From NCBI GenBank assembly GCA_022710975.1, contig JAKLGA010000003.1, forward strand, positions 248,001 to 312,000: 64,000 nucleotides of DNA, written 5' to 3'. The number at the start of each line of letters is the position of its first letter. The stretch's first letter is position 1. The DNA is from Myxococcota bacterium (GTDB lineage Bacteria > Myxococcota > B64-G9). Positions 33,528 to 40,921 of this stretch are shown piece by piece. The notes beneath the pieces are model-generated. The model was given only the letters and a program-made list of their open reading frames with translations. It did not search any database and was not told where the DNA came from. A program made the translations under genes and the position numbers.

Positions 33528-34835
33528 TCAACGCCCGCGCTGCAGCAGACGGACCAGGGCGTCGTTCTCCTGCGCGCGGGCGAGCTCGAGCGGCGTGGCC
33601 CCGGAGCGCGTGCGGACATCCCTGCGGGCGCCGGCCTGGAGCAGCGCCTCGGCCTCGAGGAAGTTGCCCCGCCAGGCCGCGGTGTGCAGGGCCGTCCAGC
33701 CGTTCGCGTCCGGCGCGTCCGGCCTGGCCCCGGCCCGCAGGAGGCGCACCAGCACGGGCCGGTGGCCGCCCCAGGCCGCGGCGTGCAGCGCGGTGGCCCG
33801 CGCGCCGAGGTCGGGCAGGAACCCGTGCAGCTCGCCGGGCGCCGCGCCCTTGGCGAGCAGCAGCTCGACCGCGCTCTCCTGGCCCTCGGCCGAGGCCTGG
33901 AACAGGGCCGCCGAGCGCAGGAGGGCGTGCCGCAGGCAGGCATGGTCGGAGACCGAGGCCGGCCGGTCCCGGCGCTCCTCCAGCAGCGCGGCGCACCGGC
34001 GGGCCAGCCAGGCCAGCGGGCGCTCGCCCGCGCTGTCCTCCACCAGGGGATCGGCCCCGCGCTCGACCAGCAGGGCGGCCAGGTCCAGATCGCCCTTCTC
34101 CACCGCGCGGTGGAGCGGGGTGCGGCCCTCCGCGTCCCGGCTGGCGAGCGCCTCCGGCCGGTCGGACAGCAGCCGGGCCAGCCAGAAGCCCCCCCGAGCG
34201 ACGGCGGTGTGCAGGGGGTTGGCGCCGTGCTTGTCGCGGGCCAGCGGATCGGCTCCCCGGGCGAGCAGCAGGCCGGCCTCCTCGAGCCGCTCCAGCTCGG
34301 CCGCGCGGTGGAGCGGGGTGCGGCCCTCCGCGTCGGGCGCGCTCGGCCGGGCGCCCGCCTCGAGCAGCCGCTCGATGAGCTTCAGCTTGCCGCGCTCCAC
34401 CGCCGCGTGCAGCGGGGTGCGGCCCAGGTTGTCGGCCAGGTCGGGATCGGCGCCGCCCGCGAGCAGCAGCTCCAGCACGGGCTCCTCGGCGCGCCAGTTG
34501 CGGCCGGAGAAGAAGGCCAGCAGCGCGGTCTCGCCGCGGCCGTCCCGGGCGTTGGGATCGGCGCCGCCCTCCAGGAGCTTCTGCACCTGCCGCGCGTCCC
34601 CGGCCTGGATGGCCTGGGTGAGCAGGCCGGCCGGCGGCACCGCGATCACGCCGCCCGGGCCGCCCTCCTCCGGGGGACCCTCGGCGAAGTCGCGGATCCG
34701 CTCGGCGGGCCGCTCGAGCCGCTCGAAGCGGGTCTCGGCCGGCGGCGGGTCCTGGCAGGCCGGGCCCGCCAGGCAGGCCAGGCAGGCCAGCAGGGCACGG
34801 GCCGGCGGCGGGCGGGCAGGGGTCCGGGGGAGCAT
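33528..34835 (-). CDS. Exported ankyrin-repeat protein
   Basis: A 435-residue protein from ATG 34835, with a signal peptide rich in Ala, Cys and Leu (ALLACLACLAGPAC) that may be lipidated although the lipobox is not canonical. About nine ankyrin repeats follow from residue 70, several textbook: GRTPLHAAVERGKLKLIERL, GRTPLHRAAELERLEEAGLL, GANPLHTAVARGGFWLARLL, GRTPLHRAVEKGDLDLAALL, GWTALHTAAWRGNFLEAEAL. A non-repeat insert lies at about 285-320. Ankyrin stacks bind proteins, so a periplasmic adaptor or immunity-like role is conceivable; nothing in the context decides it. A perfect inverted repeat (34840-34854) lies directly before the start. It is 51 bases upstream of the large MopE-type gene on the same strand. 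Confidence 0.85.
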   Translation of the reverse strand: MLPRTPARPPPARALLACLACLAGPACQDPPPAETRFERLERPAERIRDFAEGPPEEGGPGGVIAVPPAGLLTQAIQAGDARQVQKLLEGGADPNARDGRGETALLAFFSGRNWRAEEPVLELLLAGGADPDLADNLGRTPLHAAVERGKLKLIERLLEAGARPSAPDAEGRTPLHRAAELERLEEAGLLLARGADPLARDKHGANPLHTAVARGGFWLARLLSDRPEALASRDAEGRTPLHRAVEKGDLDLAALLVERGADPLVEDSAGERPLAWLARRCAALLEERRDRPASVSDHACLRHALLRSAALFQASAEGQESAVELLLAKGAAPGELHGFLPDLGARATALHAAAWGGHRPVLVRLLRAGARPDAPDANGWTALHTAAWRGNFLEAEALLQAGARRDVRTRSGATPLELARAQENDALVRLLQRGR

Positions 34836-35027
34836 GCCAGGCCGATCATCGGCCAGAGGGCGCACAGAGGCAAGGGGCCGCGAGCCTGCTCAGGCTCCTG
34901 CCGCGTGCCGAGTGCCCCCGCCGACCGACGACCGCCGACTGCAGCCCGACACGTGCTCGAGAACTGTGAGTTTCGATGCTCGTTCTCCGACACATCCCTT
35001 ACGGTTGCACCTTCGGAGGGGGCGCCC

Positions 35028-35645
35028 TCAGTGCAAGGGATCTCCGGGCGTGTAGCACCAATCCAGCGAGCATACCTCGCCCGGCAGATCGCAGGTTTGA
35101 GCCGCGCACTCGCTCTCGAACGGCGGGCACTCGCAGGTTCTCCCCTGGCACAGGCCGTCGATGCAGCGCTCCGAGGTCCAGGTGCAGTCCGCGGCCGTCG
35201 TACATGGCACGACGGCGTGGAGGGCGCAGATCCCGTCGAACCCACCCGAGAGGATGCTTCTGCAGCGGGCCTCGTCCGCGAAACACTCGGCAATCCACTC
35301 CTCGCTCGTCAGGCATGCGTGGCAGGGCGCAGCGCCCGAATCCCAGGGTGGCTCTGGCCTGCACAAGCTCGCCGGGAATGGGACGCACTGGTGGCCCGTG
35401 GCCCTGACATTCAACCCGTCCGGATCGGACTGGTAGGAGACGATCAGCTCCTCCCCGAGCTTCCAGCAACGGCAGGGCCAGCACGAGTCATCGAGCTCCG
35501 CGCACCACTCATCCGCGAGCGCGTCGGTGAACTCGAGGTACCGCGCGCAGTCCGATTGGCTCGTGCAGGACCCCAGCGTCAGGCACGCCGCGATCCCGGT
35601 AAGGGTCAGCACGAGAGGCCGAGCCGAGAGTTTCCTCACCGCCAA
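35028..35645 (-). CDS. Cysteine-rich lipoprotein
   Basis: A 205-residue protein taken from TTG 35645 (GGAG 11 bases upstream); a GTG at 35639 is an alternative. The lipobox LGSC gives lipidated Cys27. The mature protein has about 24 Cys in short spaced pairs: CWPCRCW, PCHACLTSEEW, CTTAADCTW, ERCIDGLCQG, CECPPF, CSLDWCY. The last third resembles the C-x(3)-C disulphide-knot repeats (xDCxx..CxxGxC) of myxobacterial secreted proteins. The function is unknown. No gene lies in 34836-35027. A TTGCCG-17-TAGAAG promoter-like pair lies upstream on the minus strand. Confidence 0.75.
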   Translation of the reverse strand: MAVRKLSARPLVLTLTGIAACLTLGSCTSQSDCARYLEFTDALADEWCAELDDSCWPCRCWKLGEELIVSYQSDPDGLNVRATGHQCVPFPASLCRPEPPWDSGAAPCHACLTSEEWIAECFADEARCRSILSGGFDGICALHAVVPCTTAADCTWTSERCIDGLCQGRTCECPPFESECAAQTCDLPGEVCSLDWCYTPGDPLH

Positions 35646-35840
35646 TTCGTCGCTTTCTCCACCCCTAGTCCCAATCTTCTAGCAGAACACGAGGGGCACG
35701 GCAACGCACCTCTCTGCCTCGACAGACAGGCGCCTCCGGGCTTGATCGATCGCCAGACCAGAGCGACCCGAGAATCGGATCGCGGAACGCCCTGCTGAGG
35801 TTCATCCGTGGGTATTCTGCCTCGATGCCGCCCTCGCGGC

Positions 35841-35870
35841 TTGCGCTGGGGCCCCGGAGGGGGGGATAAC
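35841..35870 (+). promoter_or_regulatory. Possible promoter of the 35903 gene
   Basis: TTGCGC (35841-35846) and GATAAC (35865-35870) are 18 bases apart, 32 bases before ATG 35903. The rest of the 257-base gap from 35646 shows no gene; it is less GC-rich than average. Confidence 0.4.
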
Positions 35871-35902
35871 TGGAGCATCCAGGCCCCACCCGGGAGGTTC
35901 CC

Positions 35903-36562
35903 ATGATCCGGCGGCTCTCGGTCCTGCTCGCGGGCTGCGCGCTCCTCGCGGCCCCCGCGGCCGCGCGCGAGGGCTTCTCGCTCCAGCTCGGGCTGGGCGG
36001 GGGGTTCTTCGAGCTGAACAGCGGTGCCCTGGACAGCGCGCTCACCGAGATCGGCCGCGTCGGCGAGCGGCGCCTGCTGAGCTCACCCCTGGCCGACGGC
36101 CTGGCCGTGCGCTTCGCCCTGGCCTACAACATCAAGGGCTACGCCTCGCTCGAGCTGGGCATGACCGGCCACGGCTACAACCTGGACGACTCCGGGGCGC
36201 TGGGCGGCTCCGGCCACGTCAGCCTGGTGGCGCACCTGCACCCCTTCCAGTTCGTGTGGCCCGAGCGGGACTGGGACGCGAGCGTGTTCCTGGGCGGGGG
36301 CTGGAGCATCCTGGGCGGGGGCCAGCCCGGGAGCCAGGACGACCGCGGGCTGGACGGCGGGCAGCTCGAGTGCGGGCTCACCGGGCGCTACTTCCTCACC
36401 CGCTGGTTCTCGCTGGGGGCGGAGGTGCGCTTCAGCGTGCCCTTCTGGGATCGCTGGCACGTGGACTGGGAGGACGGCGAGGAGTACGACCTGCCCGGCA
36501 GCCCGACCTCGTTCTTCACGGCCGTGCTGCTGTCGATCGGCTTCCACTTCGTGCCGGGCTGA
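35903..36562 (+). CDS. Small outer-membrane beta-barrel protein
   Basis: The 219-residue protein starts at ATG 35903 after GGGAGG. The signal peptide ends APAAARE. Strands with alternating hydrophobic residues and Gly/aromatic turns run through the mature part: GFSLQLGLGGGFFEL, VRFALAYNIKGYASLELGMT, HVSLVAHLHPFQFV, DASVFLGGGWSIL, GLTGRYFLTRWFSLGAEVRFSVPFW, and finally SFFTAVLLSIGFHFVPG. This suggests an eight-stranded barrel of the OmpA/OmpW size class. No specific family can be named. It is followed 12 bases later by the receiver/RING-like gene, so the two may be co-transcribed. Confidence 0.8.
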   Translation: MIRRLSVLLAGCALLAAPAAAREGFSLQLGLGGGFFELNSGALDSALTEIGRVGERRLLSSPLADGLAVRFALAYNIKGYASLELGMTGHGYNLDDSGALGGSGHVSLVAHLHPFQFVWPERDWDASVFLGGGWSILGGGQPGSQDDRGLDGGQLECGLTGRYFLTRWFSLGAEVRFSVPFWDRWHVDWEDGEEYDLPGSPTSFFTAVLLSIGFHFVPG

Positions 36563-36574
36563 CGGGAGCTGCCC

Positions 36575-37294
36575 TTGCGCGGGCTCATCCTCGTCCTGCT
36601 GATCGGCTTCGCCGTCTTCCGGCTCGTGCGCTGGTGGATCCAGCGGGAGCTCGGGAAGGCGCCCCGGCCGGCCCTGGGCGAGGAGGGGGCGCCGGCCGTC
36701 CGGCCCGGGCCCGTCGCCGCCGTGCCTCCCCCGCCCGCGCGCGAGCGGCTGGCCCTGGCCGTGGAGGGGAGCCTGACCGTGGCCAAGGCGCTGGAGCTGG
36801 TGCTCGGGCCCGAGGGGTTCGAGGTGCGTTGCGTGGAGACCCCGGACGAGGTCGACCGGGCGCTCGACGCGGCTCGGCCGGAGGTGATCCTGCTGGATCC
36901 GGACCTCCTGGGCGCGGAGGCCCGGGGGCGGCTGGCGCGCCGGCTGAAGCAGGACGGGCGGCTCCAGGGGGTGCCGGTGGTGCTGATCGGCGAGACGGCG
37001 GAGAACCTCTGGCCGCTCGAGCCCGTGACCCAGCTGCCCCGCCCGTTCGAGAGCCAGGAGCTCGTCCACGTGGTGAGCTCGGCCGCGCTGGTGGGGAGGG
37101 CGAACGCGCCCCGGGTCGAGCACCCCGCGCAGGCGGCGGCCGCGGCCGTCGAGGCGCCCGTGTGCCCGGTCTGCAGCGACGAGATCGAGGGCGCGCCCAC
37201 GCGCTGCCCGGCCTGCGGTCGGGCGCACCATCCGGAGTGCTGGAAGCTCAACGACGGCTGCGGGTCCTGCGGGCCTCGTCCTCCAACGCCATGA
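36575..37294 (+). CDS. Membrane-anchored receiver-like domain fused to a prokaryotic RING-like zinc finger
   Basis: A 239-residue protein from TTG 36575 (GGGAG upstream). Residues 3-21 are a single membrane segment. A Pro/Ala linker follows. Residues about 58-172 have the alternating beta-alpha pattern of a response-regulator receiver: LALAVEGSLTVAKALELVL, VILLDPD with Asp108 at the phosphorylation position, VPVVLIGETAE. The acidic pair at the end of strand 1 and the conserved Lys are not evident, so the domain may be unphosphorylated. The C-terminus carries Cys197, Cys200, Cys211, Cys214, His218/His219, Cys222, Cys229 and Cys232, matching a Prok-RING-type double zinc site (CPVC, CPACGRAHHPECW, GCGSCG). 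The fusion and its membrane anchor are unusual. Confidence 0.75.
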   Translation: MRGLILVLLIGFAVFRLVRWWIQRELGKAPRPALGEEGAPAVRPGPVAAVPPPPARERLALAVEGSLTVAKALELVLGPEGFEVRCVETPDEVDRALDAARPEVILLDPDLLGAEARGRLARRLKQDGRLQGVPVVLIGETAENLWPLEPVTQLPRPFESQELVHVVSSAALVGRANAPRVEHPAQAAAAAVEAPVCPVCSDEIEGAPTRCPACGRAHHPECWKLNDGCGSCGPRPPTP

Positions 37295-37303
37295 TAAGAT
37301 TGA

Positions 37304-37356
37304 ATTGACGCAAAAATGACGCGCGTCAAAACCGCCAGAAAGTGGCTGGCACCTTT
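37304..37356 (+). repeat. Palindromic repeat, copy 1
   Basis: It starts with ATTGACGCAA, then the palindrome TGACGCGCGTCA (37317-37328), and ends with AAGTGGCTGGCACCTTT, a slightly damaged version of the hairpin in copy 2. It lies just after the stop of the receiver/RING-like gene and covers the proposed GTG start of the next gene. Confidence 0.75.
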
Positions 37357-38058
37357 CCATGGGGGCTCGTCGTGGGGCAGATGCACCTCTCCTCGGTGAC
37401 CCTGGACTGGCTGGTCGAGCGCGCGACCGCCATCCTCGAGGTGAGTCCGCTGGACCCGGAGTGGCGTCCGCGGGAGCTCGCGTGCGGCCCGGGGGTCGAG
37501 CCCTTCCAGCACGCGGAGCGGAAAGTCCGGGTGGCCGGGGTGCTGCGCGCCCCGGCCGGGATCCAGGCCGGGCAGGAGCTGGTGTGGACCTCGTTCTGCG
37601 GCCTGTCGCTGCGCCTGCACCTCGACTACCACCTCCGGGGAATCAGCCGCCACGTGGCAGTCGAGCAGTACGCTCCCTCCGTGCCCCTGCCCGTGGATCC
37701 AGCCGCGTCCCGCATTCTGTTCCTGGAGCGGCGGGCCTTCGTGCGGTTCGAGCCGGGCAGGGACCGGCTGACGAAGGAGATAGACGCCCACGCCGCGGTC
37801 TGTCTCGGGGCGGAGGAGGCGTGCGAGCGCAGGGCGGAGATCGCGGCCCTGGCAGGATCGTCCCCGGCGCCCGGATCGCTCGGCGCCAGGGGGGTGGGCA
37901 TCGTCGTCGGGGTGGTCGGGAAGGACGGGGACGGAGAGCTCGGGACCCGGGCCGGAGATCGGCTCGGGGAACGCATCCGGGGGCTCTTCCCCGGAGAGCC
38001 CGCGCTCTCCTGGACCCTCCTGGGTATGCCGTGTAACTCCTCGAAAGGACGAGATTGA
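37342..38058 (+). CDS. Orphan hypothetical protein between two repeat copies
   Basis: This 238-residue reading runs from GTG 37342 to TGA 38058. An internal ATG at 37381 (MHLSSVTLDWLVER) is an equally good start because the GTG lies inside the repeat. The product has no signal peptide, membrane segment or motif I know. It begins with a helix, then HAERKVRVAGVLRAPAGIQ, a beta-rich centre (RLHLDYHLRGISRHVAVEQY), a region with RAFVRFEPGRDRLTKE and a Gly-rich stretch (ARGVGIVVGVVG). The codon bias fits the window, so it is probably real. Its start overlaps repeat copy 1 and its stop lies in copy 2, as if gene and repeats had moved or duplicated together. Confidence 0.55.
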   Translation: MAGTFPWGLVVGQMHLSSVTLDWLVERATAILEVSPLDPEWRPRELACGPGVEPFQHAERKVRVAGVLRAPAGIQAGQELVWTSFCGLSLRLHLDYHLRGISRHVAVEQYAPSVPLPVDPAASRILFLERRAFVRFEPGRDRLTKEIDAHAAVCLGAEEACERRAEIAALAGSSPAPGSLGARGVGIVVGVVGKDGDGELGTRAGDRLGERIRGLFPGEPALSWTLLGMPCNSSKGRD

Positions 38059-38107
38059 CGCAAGATTGACGCGCGTCAAAATGCGTCCAAAGGTGGCTGG
38101 CACCTTC
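38054..38107 (+). repeat. Palindromic repeat, copy 2
   Basis: ATTGACGCAAG is followed by the perfect 14-base palindrome TTGACGCGCGTCAA (38066-38079) and by the hairpin AAGGTG-GCTGG-CACCTT (38090-38106). It lies between the convergent genes ending at 38058 and 38114 and could also end transcription. It is about 75% identical to copy 1, by eye. Confidence 0.75.
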
Positions 38108-38113
38108 TCCCGC

Positions 38114-40045
38114 TCATGGCGCGTACCAGATGGGGGAGGTCCAGGCCCGCTCCTGCACCGCGCGGTAGAAGCGCGGATCGGAGCAGCTCTCCGGGAGGTC
38201 CGCGCCGGCCTGGGCCAGGGCGTGGCACTGCCGCACGCTCCAGCGGCAGGTGGGCACCTCGAGCACGCGCGCGTAGTAGAAGGCGGGCAGGACCGGGTCG
38301 AACTCCGGGTCGACGTGCTCGGCGCACAGGCTCGGCGCCCCGCCCGCCGAGGTCTCGCAGGTCTCGAGATCCACGCTGGCCGGCTGGTCGCTCACGGCGA
38401 GATCGAGCACCCGCTCGTGCCAGGCTCCGGCCCCGTCCAGCCAGCCCTTGACCAGCTGCAGCCGCTCGAGCGGCAGCCCGGGCGTCCCGGGCGCGCCGGG
38501 GTCGGCCTCGGCCTCCACCACCAGGCGGAGCGGCCGTCCGGCCGCGTCGGGCCCGAGCTCGCCGCCCATGGGCACCCCGCCGGCGTAGCCGCGCGCCACG
38601 CGATCCCCCCGCGCGCACCAGCCCTCCGGCAGCCCGAACCCGGCGAAGGCCCGCACCCGGATGCGGGTGCCGCTGGTGCCGTACACCTCGCGCCGGCGGA
38701 GCGCCTCGAACAGCGCGTCGCGCGAGTTCTCCACGGCCCAGATGGCCGCCAGGCCGCCCGGGTTGTAGAGCACCCCGTGGTGGGTCATGTTGCCGCGCCC
38801 CAGGCGGTCCTCGGGCAGATCGTCGGTCGAGCCCACGTGGCCGTGGAACACGGGCTCGTCCACGTCGCCCGGGGTGGCGTTGTGGGTGTCGGTCGAGCCG
38901 ATCACCCCGAACCGGTAAGGGTTCACTCCCAGCCGGGCCCGCTCCTGCAACCCCAGCTTGAACACGTTCCTGAGGAAGTCGAGCCGGGACACGCAGCCCA
39001 TCAGGCTGACCCCGCCCGCGCCGACCGTGTCGCCGCAGTCCTCGAACGGCGCGTGGCGCTGCTTCTCGTACTCGCACAGCGGGTCGGCCTCCCCGCCCAG
39101 GCCGCTCAGGTTGCTCTCGCACTCCATGTCGCCCTTGTGCTGGAAGATCTCTGCCACTGGCTCCAGGCGGGCGCGCGTGGCGGCGAGCGCCGCCTGGGCG
39201 CGGGAGGTGCGCGCGTCCTCGTAGTCCGGGGTGTAGAGCTGGCCGTTCGACCAGTTGGAGTTGTGCGGGATGGAGATGAGCTCGCAGCCGGTCCCGGCCT
39301 CCAGGCAGGTCCGATCGAGCTGGCGCCAGAGCTCCCAGACCGTGGAGGCCTCGAAGAACGAGGGCGGCAGCGCCGGCACGTTCGCGTTCCGGTAGATCAC
39401 GTTGCGGTGCAGGTTGGTGATGCTGATCGCGTTGGTGTACTCGTAGGCCGGGAAGGCGCTGAAGGAGCAGGCCGCGCTCTTGTCATCGGCCGCCTCCGCC
39501 GCGGCCACGATCTCCGCCCACACCCCGGTGGCCCAGTCGAGGCAGCCCTGGGGCGCGGGCGCGCACACGTCCTCGAAGCGCGCCGGGTCCGAGATGGCGA
39601 GCTGGGTCCCGAACAGGACCACGTTGCCCATGTCGCCCTGGCGGTAGTCGGTGCAGGTCTCGCAGCCGTGGGTCGGAGAGCCGGCCGTGGTGCACAGGCC
39701 CACCTCGCCCAGGAACTCGTGGTGGTCGGTGACCGCGGCGAAGTCCAGCGGGCGGTCCAGGCGCACCTCGACGCTGCCGCCCTCGGCCGCGAGCTCGAGC
39801 GCCTCTCCGCGCGCGAAACGGTACGCGTCGGCGGGGGCGTGGTGGGTGCCGTAGGCCCAGGCGTCGAAGGAGAGGCCCGTGTGGGCGTGGAGATCCCCGA
39901 AGTACACGTTCCGCTCCGGGTTCCGGTCCGCGCAGGGCTCGCGCGCCTGGGTGTAGGTGACCAGCGGGGCCGCGCTCTCCCCGGGACAGCCCGGAAGCAG
40001 CGCGCAGGCGAGCAACAGCCAGGGGGGGAGGGATCGGGTGTGCAT
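38114..40045 (-). CDS. DUF3604 family lipoprotein (PHP-like metal-dependent fold)
   Basis: A 643-residue protein from ATG 40045. The signal peptide ends LLPGC, with lipidated Cys20. It matches DUF3604 throughout: NVYFGDLHAHTGLSFDAW (metal-site GDLHAHT at 50-56), DAYRFARGE, FAAVTDHHEFLGEV, SIPHNSNWSNG, FGVIGSTDTHNATPG and GHVGSTDDLPEDR. The several His/Asp motifs correspond to metal ligands of the PHP-type phosphoesterase fold. A Cys-rich insertion (CTTAGSPTHGCETC) is typical of the exported branch. Substrates of the family are unknown. The gene ends 7 bases from repeat copy 2. No Shine-Dalgarno is seen before the ATG. Confidence 0.88.
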   Translation of the reverse strand: MHTRSLPPWLLLACALLPGCPGESAAPLVTYTQAREPCADRNPERNVYFGDLHAHTGLSFDAWAYGTHHAPADAYRFARGEALELAAEGGSVEVRLDRPLDFAAVTDHHEFLGEVGLCTTAGSPTHGCETCTDYRQGDMGNVVLFGTQLAISDPARFEDVCAPAPQGCLDWATGVWAEIVAAAEAADDKSAACSFSAFPAYEYTNAISITNLHRNVIYRNANVPALPPSFFEASTVWELWRQLDRTCLEAGTGCELISIPHNSNWSNGQLYTPDYEDARTSRAQAALAATRARLEPVAEIFQHKGDMECESNLSGLGGEADPLCEYEKQRHAPFEDCGDTVGAGGVSLMGCVSRLDFLRNVFKLGLQERARLGVNPYRFGVIGSTDTHNATPGDVDEPVFHGHVGSTDDLPEDRLGRGNMTHHGVLYNPGGLAAIWAVENSRDALFEALRRREVYGTSGTRIRVRAFAGFGLPEGWCARGDRVARGYAGGVPMGGELGPDAAGRPLRLVVEAEADPGAPGTPGLPLERLQLVKGWLDGAGAWHERVLDLAVSDQPASVDLETCETSAGGAPSLCAEHVDPEFDPVLPAFYYARVLEVPTCRWSVRQCHALAQAGADLPESCSDPRFYRAVQERAWTSPIWYAP

Positions 40046-40096
40046 GGGGGCCAAGGGGAGCACGACCGGGCCCGACGCGCAAGCTCCCGCGGGGCA

Positions 40097-40125
40097 TTGA
40101 CCCGCGCCCGGGAGGGCCGTACCAT
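40097..40125 (+). promoter_or_regulatory. Sigma-70-like promoter of the 40150 gene
   Basis: TTGACC (40097-40102) and TACCAT (40120-40125) are 17 bases apart, 24 bases before GTG 40150. The -10 is identical to that of the 994-gene promoter. Confidence 0.6.
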
Positions 40126-40149
40126 GCGCCGGCTTTCGACGGAGGAACC

Positions 40150-40911
40150 GTGGACGAGGCGCGTTTCTACACCTGGCTGTTCTACGCCTGGATCGCGCTC
40201 GCCGCCGTGACCTGCGTGGTGCTCCTGTTCGTCCCCGCGCCTTACGGGCGGTTCCTGCGCGCGGGCTGGGGGCCGCGCCTCGGCGCGCGCCTGTCCTGGG
40301 TGCTCCAGGAGTCCCCGGCCGTGTTCGCCTTCGTGGCCTTCTACCTGCTGGGGGAGCGGCGCCTCGAGCCGGTGCCGCTCGTCGCCCTCGGGCTGTGGCT
40401 GGCGCACTACCTGCACCGCACCTTCATCTTCCCCTTCCGCCTGCGCGGGGACCGCAAGCAGGCCACCTGGGCCACGACCCTCCTGGCGATCGCCTTCAAC
40501 CTGGGCAACGCCTACCTGAACGGTCGCGCGCTCACCCAGCTCGGGCCGGTCTACCCGCTGGCCTGGCTCTGGGACCCACGTTTCCTGGGCGGGGTGGCCC
40601 TGTTCGTCGCCGGCTACGCCATCAACCGGCACGCCGATCACGTGCTGATCCACCTGCGCTCGCCCGGCGAGACGGGCTACAAGATCCCCCGCGGGGGCCT
40701 GTACCGGTGGGTGAGCTGCCCCAACTACCTGGGGGAGCTGCTCGAGTGGGGCGGCTTCGCCCTGGCCTTCTGGAACCTGGGCGCGCTGGCCTTCCTGGTC
40801 TGGACCGCGGCCAACCTGGTGCCCCGGGCCTTCGCCACCCACCGCTGGTACCGGGCCCAGTTCCCGGACTACCCGCCCGAGCGTCGGGCTTTGCTGCCGT
40901 TCCTGGCCTGA
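40150..40911 (+). CDS. Steroid 5-alpha-reductase-like (DUF1295/ICMT superfamily) membrane enzyme
   Basis: A 253-residue integral membrane protein with about six hydrophobic segments, from GTG 40150 behind GGAGGA. It fits 3-oxo-5-alpha-steroid 4-dehydrogenase (SRD5A) proteins over nearly the full length: VLQESPAVFAFVAFYLLG, LWLAHYLHRTFIFPFRLRG, INRHADHVLIHLRSPG, YKIPRGGLYRWVSCPNYLGELLEWGGFALAFW (NADPH and substrate region) and the C-terminal HRWYRAQFPDYPPERRALLPF. Several myxobacteria make sterols, so a sterol or polyprenoid enone substrate is plausible, but the substrate of bacterial members is rarely known. It is followed 10 bases later by the unknown gene at 40922. Confidence 0.88.
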   Translation: MDEARFYTWLFYAWIALAAVTCVVLLFVPAPYGRFLRAGWGPRLGARLSWVLQESPAVFAFVAFYLLGERRLEPVPLVALGLWLAHYLHRTFIFPFRLRGDRKQATWATTLLAIAFNLGNAYLNGRALTQLGPVYPLAWLWDPRFLGGVALFVAGYAINRHADHVLIHLRSPGETGYKIPRGGLYRWVSCPNYLGELLEWGGFALAFWNLGALAFLVWTAANLVPRAFATHRWYRAQFPDYPPERRALLPFLA

Positions 40912-40921
40912 GCATACCAGC

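Noticed and set aside
30099-35798. A 1899-codon plus-strand frame across the MopE, ankyrin and Cys-rich genes
   Set aside because: It is antisense to three real genes with signal peptides and known domains, and its translation has no domain structure.
37304-38107. Integron gene cassette with attC sites
   Set aside because: The repeats lack the GTTRRRY core and the typical R/L box layout; they fit a palindromic extragenic repeat better.
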